The translations under genes were made by a program, and so were the position numbers. The notes beneath the pieces were generated by a model. The model was not told where the DNA came from. It did not search any database and saw nothing but the letters and a program-made list of their open reading frames with translations. Below are positions 1 to 7,175 of a DNA stretch of 37,668 nt, piece by piece (position 1 is the stretch's first letter; each line of letters starts with the position of its first letter). The DNA lies in assembly GCA_900770845.1 (NCBI GenBank), contig CAAGLS010000036.1, positions 1-37,668 on the forward strand, given 5' to 3'. This stretch comes from an uncultured Prevotella sp. GTDB lineage: Bacteria; Bacteroidota; Bacteroidia; Bacteroidales; Bacteroidaceae.

Positions 1-331
1 AGAGGTTGGGTCGTTTCTTTAGGGCCGGCACGAGGCACGGCCCCTGCAGTCGGGTACGGTTCCCAATCCTACAGTTGCTGAAGCTTCGGTTGGATGATTG
101 TGAATAATCAAATATAATCAGCGCATCCTTGCATCTGCCCAAAAGCGGTTTGGAATGAACCTTAGCTCCGTTAGGAGCGTAAGCATGGACATGATTTTCC
201 TTCCTCTTTTATAAGAACTTACCATGAATCCACGGAAAATATCCGCTGTGCCTTCGGGTTATTCGTTGAAAAAATATTTTTATGTAAGCCGATGTTCGCT
301 GAACTGTAACATGCCAATTATGAATTGTGGA
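1..331. other. Intergenic, no gene seen
   Basis: No credible reading frame was found. The stretch holds a GAGGCACGGC motif at 32-41 (also at 10047 and 21590), a small hairpin GCTCC-gtta-GGAGC near 168-181, one copy of a ~75-bp dispersed repeat (181-252) and the start of a heptad tract at 316. It lies downstream of the minus-strand FHA gene, so part of it may be that gene's 3' untranslated region. Confidence 0.6.
181..252. repeat. Dispersed ~75-bp repeat, copy A
   Basis: This closely matches 2246-2321 in the same orientation. The last ~38 bases are nearly identical (shared blocks AACTTACCATGAATCC and GAAAATATCCGCTGTGCC), and the first half differs by a few indels. Both copies sit 50-80 bp downstream of a minus-strand stop codon (FHA gene here, trmN for copy B) and together bracket the FHA/SPOR pair. 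No coding potential or clear terminator hairpin was seen. Confidence 0.75.
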
Positions 332-336
332 TTATG
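316..336 (+). repeat. Heptanucleotide tract, 3 units
   Basis: Three consecutive 7-mers read AATTATG, AATTGTG and GATTATG. The same heptad series with five units occurs at 3401-3435 before lon. The last units overlap the stop of the FHA gene. Confidence 0.6.
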
Positions 337-856
337 GTTTTTGTGTTTGTAGGATGATGCTTGTCGCCCCTATGGTGAAGAGTTCGCCGTCTTCTAGCAC
401 ACGCCGCTCCCTGTCGCCAAGAATCTCGTTGCCCACGAAGGTGCCCGTATAGCTTGGGCCATCGCGCAACACATACTTCAGCCGACCGTGCTTGTCCTTG
501 GAGACGTTTATCACGCAATGGTTCATGTCGATGCTGGGGTCGTTGGTCTCGATGGGGCAGTTGATGCCAGAGCCTTTCATGTAGCGGCCAATCACGTTGT
601 CGCCCATGCTGAGGGGTATCACTTGTTTGTAGTGGAACACGTTTTCTATCACGATGATGCTCCCGCAGCCCCGGTCCTCGGCCACCTCTTCCGGCTTCTC
701 CTCCTTTTGTGGGGCGCGGAGTTTGCTCACGCCCATCTTGATGCCAAACGTCTTGCCGCATTCCCCGCACTGGAAGACCAGTCTTTGGCCTTCCTGATAC
801 CTTGTCTCATCAAACGTGATGAAATTGTTGCATTTGGGGCAACGTACTCTCTTCAT
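332..856 (-). CDS. FHA-domain protein with N-terminal zinc ribbon
   Basis: A 174-residue protein. Residues ~5-40 form a zinc-ribbon-like module with two Cys pairs (CPKC and CGEC), as in MJ0042-type zinc-finger proteins. Residues ~80-170 read as a forkhead-associated phosphothreonine-binding domain: the IGR start, a Ser/His segment (DPSIDMNHCVI) and a TGTFVGN turn matching the family's NGTFVNG. There is no membrane segment, so it is probably a cytoplasmic adaptor that recognises phosphorylated partners. It lies 31 bp downstream of the HU-like/SPOR gene on the same strand with no promoter of its own, so the two are probably one transcript. No Ser/Thr kinase gene is visible in the window, so the binding partner is unknown. 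Confidence 0.85.
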   Translation of the reverse strand: MKRVRCPKCNNFITFDETRYQEGQRLVFQCGECGKTFGIKMGVSKLRAPQKEEKPEEVAEDRGCGSIIVIENVFHYKQVIPLSMGDNVIGRYMKGSGINCPIETNDPSIDMNHCVINVSKDKHGRLKYVLRDGPSYTGTFVGNEILGDRERRVLEDGELFTIGATSIILQTQKP

Positions 857-887
857 AATCTGTAAATGACTTTATCCTGCGCCTCTA

Positions 888-1937
888 TTATGCGTTGTGG
901 ATCAAGATGATCCAAGCCTGTTTGAAGTGTTCGTCTCCTCTGAGTGAGCGCAGGGCTTTCTGTGCCTCATCCATCGACTCGTAGCTGCCATAGACCACCT
1001 TTGTGGCCTTGCCGTCCTGGGCGTAGACCCGTGCGTCCTGATAGCCTTCGCTTCTGAGCTGTGCCACAAAGTCGTTGGCGTTGCGCTTCGTCACCCTGCT
1101 GGCCAGTACCAGGCTGTAGCAATTCTTTTGCGTGGGGGCGGTGGCGGCAGGTTTGTTGTCCTGCTTGTTGCCCTTCGGCGTGGTGTTGGTCTTCAGCCGG
1201 ATGGGTTCGCTCGATGTGGAGGCCTTGGGCATCACCTTGATGAGCAGCTCCGTGTCGATGTCGCCCATCTGCACGCTTTTGGCTGTGGGAGAATCCATTT
1301 TCGACGGAATCAGGACAAAGGCCAATATGACGGCGGCCACTGCCACTGCGTTTCTCACCCAGCTGACGGGTATCATGATGTGGCGTTTTTCCTCGTCGTC
1401 GCTGCCCTGCATGAGAATCTCGTTGAGTGTGGGCTGTTCCTTCTCCTGCTCTTCCGGGGCTTGCGGCCTTTCATCTTCGGTCATGGCTTCCGCAGGCTTT
1501 ACCGCAGCGGCGGGAGAGGCAAGCCGCTCCATGTTGAAGTTGCTCAGACCGTAGAGCCTTGGCGTGAGGATTCCGGCCTCGCAGGGCTCAAAGGTGATGT
1601 TGCCCTCATCGTTCATGCTGAGCTTGCCCAAGTCGGTAAGCTCGTAGAAGCCATGGTTGTCAAGGTGTTGTCTGATTTCGCTCACCTCTTCCTCTATCCT
1701 TCTTAAAGCCTCGGGATAGCTGATGTCGTAAGCCTCGATATACGACTGCACCAGGAGGGAGTCGTTCATCTTGAGTTGGGGATTGAAACCTATGCTGCGC
1801 AGAGGGGGCAGGAATGAGCCGTCGTTCTCATCGTAGCGCGCGGCAACATGGTGGGCCATGAAGCCGCCAAAGCCCGGGACAATGACGCAGTCGTTGTCCA
1901 ACAATAGTATCTCTATGTGCCTTTGTATTTCAATCAT
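888..1937 (-). CDS. HU-CCDC81-like and SPOR-domain membrane protein
   Basis: A 349-residue protein. The first ~130 residues resemble the CCDC81-type prokaryotic HU-like domains of Bacteroidota (DNDCVIVPGFGGFMAH, later LGKLSMNDEGNITFEP). One transmembrane helix follows near residues 195-215 (AVAVAAVILAFVLI). A low-complexity Lys/Thr/Asn linker then leads to a C-terminal SPOR domain, roughly 265-345. SPOR domains bind glycan strands lacking stem peptides at division sites, so a septal envelope role with the HU-like part in the cytoplasm is a reasonable inference. The ATG at 1937 was chosen over an in-frame upstream ATG at 1973 because the promoter -7 box lies between them. That box ends 5 nt before the ATG, which suggests a leaderless mRNA. 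Confidence 0.88.
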   Translation of the reverse strand: MIEIQRHIEILLLDNDCVIVPGFGGFMAHHVAARYDENDGSFLPPLRSIGFNPQLKMNDSLLVQSYIEAYDISYPEALRRIEEEVSEIRQHLDNHGFYELTDLGKLSMNDEGNITFEPCEAGILTPRLYGLSNFNMERLASPAAAVKPAEAMTEDERPQAPEEQEKEQPTLNEILMQGSDDEEKRHIMIPVSWVRNAVAVAAVILAFVLIPSKMDSPTAKSVQMGDIDTELLIKVMPKASTSSEPIRLKTNTTPKGNKQDNKPAATAPTQKNCYSLVLASRVTKRNANDFVAQLRSEGYQDARVYAQDGKATKVVYGSYESMDEAQKALRSLRGDEHFKQAWIILIHNA

Positions 1938-1942
1938 CTTTG

Positions 1943-1974
1943 CAAAGGTATTACATTTTTTTTGTATTGCCAAA
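1943..1974 (-). promoter_or_regulatory. Promoter of HU-like/SPOR gene
   Basis: On the minus strand TTTG, 20 nt, TACCTTTG matches the Bacteroidota -33/-7 consensus. Only CAAAG separates the -7 box from the ATG, so the predicted transcription start falls on or next to the start codon. Confidence 0.75.
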
Positions 1975-2372
1975 TTCCGATTTCAGCTATTGGAGTTGAA
2001 ATTGTCCGCAACGGTTGTTCCCCACGTTTGTATCTGATTGATAGTTTCGCTCTTGACTTCCAATCGGACTCGAATATTAAAAAAACTAAAATGTCATCAG
2101 TAGCCCTTTCTTCATTTGTGATTCACTATTCTCTTTTCACAATTCATACACAACCCTACAAAACCAATTAAGCTTACTTGTCCGCTGAGGGCAGAGGACC
2201 TCCCGGGCGGCTGACCTCACGCCGCGATAGCCTGTTTTCACGGTCAAGCCTGGACATGACCATTTTCCTTCGCCTTTACATATAAACTTACCATGAATCC
2301 CCTGAAAATATCCGCTGTGCCGATATTTGAGCTACACCATATTGAACACCTTGCTTCCGAAACTTGAATGAA
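1975..2372. other. Intergenic, repeat copy B at 2246-2321
   Basis: No gene was found between the divergent-facing HU-like/SPOR promoter and the end of trmN. The left part is AT-rich. A GC-rich stretch (2180-2245) precedes copy B of the dispersed repeat described at 181-252. I saw no strong terminator for trmN. Confidence 0.6.
2246..2321. repeat. Dispersed ~75-bp repeat, copy B
   Basis: Second copy of the repeat at 181-252, same orientation, ~2.07 kb apart. It starts with AAGCCTGGACATGA and ends with TATCCGCTGTGCC. It lies 51 bp downstream of the trmN stop. Confidence 0.75.
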
Positions 2373-3080
2373 TTACAGAAGGAATTCCTTTGTCAGTTGC
2401 CCATACCAGTCTGAGCGGCTTCCGTCGGGATTGAGCAGGTTGACGGTGGCTCCAAATGTCTCGTCCGGGGGTAGGGGAGAGGCGGTCCTCCTATAGGCCA
2501 ACAGCACACGTTTGGCTTGCTTGCGGGGAGTTGTCCTGACGAGCTGCCGCCGTGTGGCTCTGAGTCCTCTTATATAAGCCTCTGCGCTGAATGCCTCCTC
2601 AGCCTGTGTGGGGACGATGGCCGAGAACACACCATCGGGCGTGAGCAGACGGCAGACCGCGCCAAAAAGCTCGTCGAAAGGCAGCGACGCTGCGTGCCGG
2701 GCCAGGGTGCGGCGCGTGTCGGGCGAAGTCAGGCAACCCACAAAGAACGGCGGGTTGGAGACGATGCTGTCGTAGGCCCCTCCCGTCCACTCTTGGATGG
2801 CCTTGCAGGCGATGTCCACGCGCGGGGCGAAAGGCGACGCCCCAACGTTGTCGCGCGCCTGGCCGCATGCCTCTGCGTCGATGTCGATGCCCGTCACCTC
2901 TGCCCGTGGGAAGCGTTGCGCCATCATCAGGGCGATGATGCCCGTGGCGCAGCCCACGTCGAGAATCCGCCGCCCTCCCTCGGCCCAGGCTCCAAGGAGA
3001 ACTCCGTCGGTGCCCACTTTCATGGCGCATCGGTCCTGGTGGATGGTGAATTGGCGGAAATGGAATGTGTCCTTGCTCAT
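2373..3080 (-). CDS. trmN: tRNA1(Val) (adenine37-N6)-methyltransferase
   Basis: A 235-residue class I SAM-dependent methyltransferase of the TrmN6/YfiC type, which methylates N6 of A37 in tRNA1(Val). The N-terminal segment FHFRQFTIHQD and MKVGTDGVLLGAW are characteristic of the family. The SAM-binding motif I is ILDVGCATGIIAL (~residues 39-51), motif II TGIDID, and the catalytic/adenine-binding NPPF is at SNPPFF (~residues 108-113). Length is normal for the family. It stands alone on the minus strand. I could not find a clear TAnnTTTG box in the region shared with lon. An array of 22-bp repeats starts 129 bp upstream of its start codon. Confidence 0.92.
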   Translation of the reverse strand: MSKDTFHFRQFTIHQDRCAMKVGTDGVLLGAWAEGGRRILDVGCATGIIALMMAQRFPRAEVTGIDIDAEACGQARDNVGASPFAPRVDIACKAIQEWTGGAYDSIVSNPPFFVGCLTSPDTRRTLARHAASLPFDELFGAVCRLLTPDGVFSAIVPTQAEEAFSAEAYIRGLRATRRQLVRTTPRKQAKRVLLAYRRTASPLPPDETFGATVNLLNPDGSRSDWYGQLTKEFLL

Positions 3081-3208
3081 ACATTCCTATAACGGTGAGT
3101 CGCTCGGATTATTGCCGTCCATAAGGGCGATTGGTTGGCTCCCTGCGCCTCTTGTCCAACTCTTCGTCACTCCTAAGCTTTGTCGTGTCCGTCGCTTGCA
3201 TACCTTCC

Positions 3209-3296
3209 GAGGCAGTTGTCACGAACTATCGTGCCAACTGTCACGAACTATCGAGGCAGCTGCCACGAACTATCGTGCCAATTGCCACGGAATGTC
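3209..3296. repeat. Tandem 22-bp palindromic array, locus 1 (4 units)
   Basis: Four head-to-tail units of exactly 22 bp: 3209-3230, 3231-3252, 3253-3274 and 3275-3296. Each contains a near-palindrome of form GWGSCARYTGYCAC. Neighbouring units are joined by a second dyad, CACGAACTATCG plus the next unit's start, with the same centre (ACTA) in the first three units. The fourth unit diverges at its end. Related arrays, also four units, lie at 21212-21299 and 35868-35955. This one lies between trmN and the divergent lon promoter. There are no unique spacers, so it is not CRISPR. Confidence 0.9.
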
Positions 3297-3400
3297 GGTA
3301 GGCGATGGTGACTTGCCAAATGAGCGGGCATTCCTCAGCTTGCAACTGCTATATTCTCGTTCGATAATGCTTAGGACTTAGAAATTCGCCCATTTCAGAA

Positions 3401-3435
3401 AATTATGAATTATGGATTGTGGATTGTGGATTAAA
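3401..3435 (+). repeat. Heptanucleotide tract, 5 units
   Basis: Five consecutive 7-mers read AATTATG, AATTATG, GATTGTG, GATTGTG and GATTAAA. They resemble short tandemly repeated heptads known from other bacterial genomes. The ATTG in the third unit is placed as the -33 element of the lon promoter. Confidence 0.7.
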
Positions 3436-3448
3436 AGTAGTAACTTTG
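3417..3448 (+). promoter_or_regulatory. lon promoter
   Basis: TTG (3417-3419), 21 nt, then TAACTTTG (3441-3448) matches the Bacteroidota -33/-7 pattern. The -33 element falls inside the heptad tract. The leader to the ATG at 3474 is about 20 nt and purine-rich, with no true Shine-Dalgarno. Confidence 0.75.
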
Positions 3449-3473
3449 CACACAATAATTGAAAGAAAGACAG

Positions 3474-5945
3474 ATGAGCAATAGAAGAACCACTACTTCC
3501 ATACAAATGATTTCGGATTATGAAGGCGATATAACAGAACTCCTGAACCAGGTTCCCACCGAGGAATCCGTTCCCATTCTGGCCACGCGCAACATGGTCC
3601 TCTTTCCGGGAGTAATCGTGCCGATCATGATTGGACGGAAGTCGAGTGTGGCCCTGATAAAAAGATTGAAGAAGAATCCCGACAAGCTCTGCGCGGTCTT
3701 CTGCCAGAAGGATTCCAACGTCGACTCGCCGCGCATGGGCGACCTTTATCTTACGGGTGTCTACGCGCGCCTGATGAAAGTGCTTGAGATGCCCGACGGT
3801 GAGAACTATACGGCCATCGTGCAGGGGCTGGGACGCTGCCGCTTGGATTCCTTGGTGAAGACTGCCCCCTTTCTGTTGGGCAAGACAACGCCCCTGAAGG
3901 AGGAACTGGCCGACGACAAGGACGAGATGTTCGCCATGGCATTCGGCGACTTGAAGCAGAAGGTGTTGGAGTATATCCACAAGAATGCTGACATGCCCGA
4001 CGAGACCGCCTTCGCCTTTGAGAATGTGGTGCAGGGCGCCAATGGGGTGAACTATTTCTGTACCAACCTGCCCCTGCCCATCGAGGACAAGGTGAAGCTC
4101 TTGGAGGAGGCCAATATGCGCAACCGCACCATGGAGACGCTGAAGGTGGTGAAAAAGGAAATCGTGTTCCTCGACCTCAGAAACAGCATCCAGAACCAGA
4201 CCAAGGTGGACATCGACGAGCAGCAGAAGGAATACTTCCTGCAGCAGGAAATCAAGAACATACGCGAGGAGTTGGGGGGCGGAAACGAGAACTTGGAGGT
4301 GAAGAACCTACAGGAGCGCGCCAAGAAGAAGAAATGGCCCGACGAGATCGCGCAGACCTACAAGAGCGAACTCACCAAACTGGAGCAGCTCAACCCCCAG
4401 TCGCCCGAATACAATGTGCAGTTGTCGTATCTGCAGACGTTGGTGGACCTGCCGTGGGGCGAATACACCACCGACGACCTGAGCCTGAAGCGTGCCAAGC
4501 GAATCCTCGACAAGGACCACTATGGCATGGAGAAGGTGAAGGAGCGCATATTGGAATACATTGCCGTGCTGCAGCTGCGCCACGACCTGAAGAGTCCCAT
4601 CATCTGCCTCTACGGCCCTCCCGGAGTGGGCAAGACCTCGTTGGGCAAGAGCATCGCCGAGGCACTCAAGAGGAAATACGTGCGCGTCTCCTTGGGTGGC
4701 GTGCACGATGAGGCCGAAATCCGCGGCCACCGCCGCACCTATGTGGGAGCCATGCCGGGACGCATCATCAAGAGTCTGCAAAAGGCCGGCTCGTCCAACC
4801 CCGTCTTCATCTTGGACGAGATCGACAAGGTGACGCAGAACACCATCAACGGCGATCCCGCATCGGCACTGCTTGAGGTGCTCGACCCGGAGCAGAACAG
4901 CAGCTTCCACGACAACTACCTCGACGTGGACTACGACCTGTCAAAGGTGCTTTTCGTGGCCACGGCCAACGACTTGGGAACGATCCCCTCGCCGTTGCTC
5001 GACCGTATGGAGATCATCGAGGTGAGCGGCTACATCACTGAGGAGAAGATAGAGATTGCCCATCGACATTTGGTGCCGCGCGAACTGGAGAACACGGGAT
5101 TCAGCAACTTGGAGCAGAAGCCGGCCTTCAACAAAGCCTCGCTCGAGCGCATCATCGAACAGTATACCCGCGAGAGCGGCGTGCGCCAGTTGGAGAAGGA
5201 AATCAACAAGGCCCTGCGCAAGCTGGCCCTGAAGGTGGCGGGCGAGGGCAAGCTGCCCTACGAGAAGATCACTCCCGACCACATAGAGGACCTGCTGGGC
5301 AAGCCGCCCTTTTATCGCGACATCTATCAGGGCAACGGCGACGCCGGTGTGGTGACGGGACTGGCCTGGACGCGGGTGGGCGGCGAGATCCTCTTCATCG
5401 AGACCTCGCTCAACAAGGGCAAACAGGGCAAGCTCACCCTTACGGGCAACCTTGGCGACGTGATGAAGGAGAGCGCCGTCATCGCCCTGCAGTATGTCAA
5501 GGCCCATGCCGACAAGCTCGGTGTGGACTACCGCGTCTTCTCCCACTACGACATCCATATCCATGTGCCCGAGGGGGCCACGCCCAAGGACGGGCCCTCG
5601 GCCGGCATCACCATCGCCACGTCGATAGCCTCGGCTCTGACCCAGCGCAAGGTGAGGAAGAACACGGCTATGACGGGCGAGATCACGCTCCGCGGCAAGG
5701 TGCTTCCCGTGGGCGGCATCAAGGAGAAGATCCTCGCCGCCAAGCGCGCCGGCATCACCGACATCGTGATGTGCAGCGACAACAAGAAGGACATCGACGA
5801 GATACCGGAGAAATATCTCAAGGGCGTCGACTTCCACTACGTGGACAATGTGGAGCAGGTGTGGGACTTCGCCCTCACCAACGAGTTGGTCGACAATCCT
5901 ATGGACTTGAGTATTCCCGCCGACGATAAAGACAACGACAAATGA
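3474..5945 (+). CDS. lon: ATP-dependent Lon protease
   Basis: An 823-residue endopeptidase La that unfolds and degrades damaged and regulatory proteins in the cytoplasm. It shows an N-terminal LON substrate-binding domain (PILATRNMVLFPGVIVPI), a coiled middle region, an AAA+ module with Walker A GPPGVGKT (~381-388) and Walker B FILDEIDK, and a C-terminal S16 peptidase domain. The catalytic dyad is visible: Ser709 in DGPSAG and Lys752 in GGIKEK, the same 43-residue spacing as in E. coli. ATG 3474 was chosen; an in-frame TTG at 3459 adds five residues but lies near the expected transcription start. The stop overlaps the start of tgt by 4 nt (ATGA), indicating translational coupling. Confidence 0.97.
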   Translation: MSNRRTTTSIQMISDYEGDITELLNQVPTEESVPILATRNMVLFPGVIVPIMIGRKSSVALIKRLKKNPDKLCAVFCQKDSNVDSPRMGDLYLTGVYARLMKVLEMPDGENYTAIVQGLGRCRLDSLVKTAPFLLGKTTPLKEELADDKDEMFAMAFGDLKQKVLEYIHKNADMPDETAFAFENVVQGANGVNYFCTNLPLPIEDKVKLLEEANMRNRTMETLKVVKKEIVFLDLRNSIQNQTKVDIDEQQKEYFLQQEIKNIREELGGGNENLEVKNLQERAKKKKWPDEIAQTYKSELTKLEQLNPQSPEYNVQLSYLQTLVDLPWGEYTTDDLSLKRAKRILDKDHYGMEKVKERILEYIAVLQLRHDLKSPIICLYGPPGVGKTSLGKSIAEALKRKYVRVSLGGVHDEAEIRGHRRTYVGAMPGRIIKSLQKAGSSNPVFILDEIDKVTQNTINGDPASALLEVLDPEQNSSFHDNYLDVDYDLSKVLFVATANDLGTIPSPLLDRMEIIEVSGYITEEKIEIAHRHLVPRELENTGFSNLEQKPAFNKASLERIIEQYTRESGVRQLEKEINKALRKLALKVAGEGKLPYEKITPDHIEDLLGKPPFYRDIYQGNGDAGVVTGLAWTRVGGEILFIETSLNKGKQGKLTLTGNLGDVMKESAVIALQYVKAHADKLGVDYRVFSHYDIHIHVPEGATPKDGPSAGITIATSIASALTQRKVRKNTAMTGEITLRGKVLPVGGIKEKILAAKRAGITDIVMCSDNKKDIDEIPEKYLKGVDFHYVDNVEQVWDFALTNELVDNPMDLSIPADDKDNDK

Positions 5946-7069
5946 ACTTCACCTTAGAGCATACCGACACCGCCTCCGACGCCCGCACGGGTGTCATCAC
6001 GACCGACCACGGCCAAATCAAGACGCCCATCTTCATGCCCGTCGGCACGGTGGGCAGCGTCAAGGCCGTGCATTTTGAGGAGTTGCGCAGGCAGGTGGAG
6101 GCGCAAATCATCTTGGGCAACACCTATCATCTCTACTTGCGGCCGGGACTCGACATCCTGCGCAAGGCCGGCGGACTGCATGGCTTCACCGGCTGGGAAC
6201 GTCCGATACTGACCGATTCGGGTGGCTTCCAGGTGTTCTCCCTCACCGGCATCAGGAAACTGACCGAGGAGGGATGCGAGTTTCGCTCCCACATCGATGG
6301 AAGCAGGCACTTCTTCACGCCCGAGAATGTGATGGACACGGAGCGGGTGATTGGCGCCGACATCATGATGGCCTTGGATGAGTGCCCGCCGGGACAGAGC
6401 GACTACGACTATGCCAAGAAGTCGCTGGCCATGACCCAGCGTTGGCTCGACCGATGCATCAAGCGCTTCCGCCAGACGGAACCCCTCTATGGCTATCACC
6501 AGAGCCTCTTTCCCATTGTCCAGGGCTGCACCTTCAAGGACCTCCGGCAGGAGGCCGCCAAGTTCGTGGCCGACAAGGGGGCCGAGGGCAACGCCATCGG
6601 TGGACTTGCCGTGGGAGAACCCACTGAGGTGATGTATGAGATGATAGAGGTGGTCAACGACATTCTGCCCAAGGACAAGCCGCGCTACCTCATGGGTGTG
6701 GGCACGCCGCAGAACATCCTTGAGGCCATCGAGCGCGGGGTGGACATGTTCGACTGCGTGATGCCCACCCGCAATGGGCGCAACGCCATGCTCTTCACCT
6801 ACAACGGGACGATGAACATGCGCAACAAGAAGTGGGAGGACGACTTCACTCCCATCGACGCCGACGGATGCTACACCGACAGGGTCTACACCAAGGCGTA
6901 TCTCCACCATCTTTTCAAGGCTCAGGAACTGCTGGCCATGCAGATTGCCAGCATCCACAACCTTGCTTTCTATTTGCGACTGGTTGGCGACGCGCGCCGC
7001 CATATCGAGCAAGGCGACTTCGTGAGGTGGAAGGCCTCGGTTGTCGACCAGTTGGGCAGGAGAATCTGA
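5942..7069 (+). CDS. tgt: Queuine tRNA-ribosyltransferase
   Basis: A 375-residue tRNA-guanine transglycosylase that exchanges G34 of GUN-anticodon tRNAs for a queuosine precursor. The family active site is present: TDSGGFQVFSL with the general-base Asp, the substrate loop GGLAVGEP, and FDCVMPTRNGRNAM with the nucleophilic Asp. The bacterial zinc site is not: where most bacterial enzymes have CxCxxC followed by a distant His, this protein reads DADGCYTDRVYTKAYLHH, keeping one Cys plus the later IHNL His. I recall similar losses in other Bacteroidota, so this may be lineage-typical. It is coupled to lon by a 4-nt overlap and followed by the permease gene 106 bp downstream. Confidence 0.95.
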   Translation: MNFTLEHTDTASDARTGVITTDHGQIKTPIFMPVGTVGSVKAVHFEELRRQVEAQIILGNTYHLYLRPGLDILRKAGGLHGFTGWERPILTDSGGFQVFSLTGIRKLTEEGCEFRSHIDGSRHFFTPENVMDTERVIGADIMMALDECPPGQSDYDYAKKSLAMTQRWLDRCIKRFRQTEPLYGYHQSLFPIVQGCTFKDLRQEAAKFVADKGAEGNAIGGLAVGEPTEVMYEMIEVVNDILPKDKPRYLMGVGTPQNILEAIERGVDMFDCVMPTRNGRNAMLFTYNGTMNMRNKKWEDDFTPIDADGCYTDRVYTKAYLHHLFKAQELLAMQIASIHNLAFYLRLVGDARRHIEQGDFVRWKASVVDQLGRRI

Positions 7070-7175
7070 GGTCCGATGGGCGGCCTTGGCGTGGCTCGTT
7101 GCCCCCGTGGGGCTTGATGCCTTGCCGCCCGCCAATGCATGGGGCCTCGCCCCACCTTATTTATATATATAGGAA

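Noticed and set aside
318..770. 150-codon minus-strand frame over the FHA gene
   Set aside because: Arg/His-rich out-of-frame shadow; the FHA frame has coherent domains.
3209..3296. CRISPR array
   Set aside because: The 22-bp units are directly adjacent with no unique spacers, there are only four, and no cas gene is nearby.
2797..3381. 194-codon plus-strand frame, and 35851-36174 minus
   Set aside because: They run through the 22-bp arrays and translate the repeat into motifs such as CQLSRTI and WQLSRTIV. These are repeat translations, not proteins.
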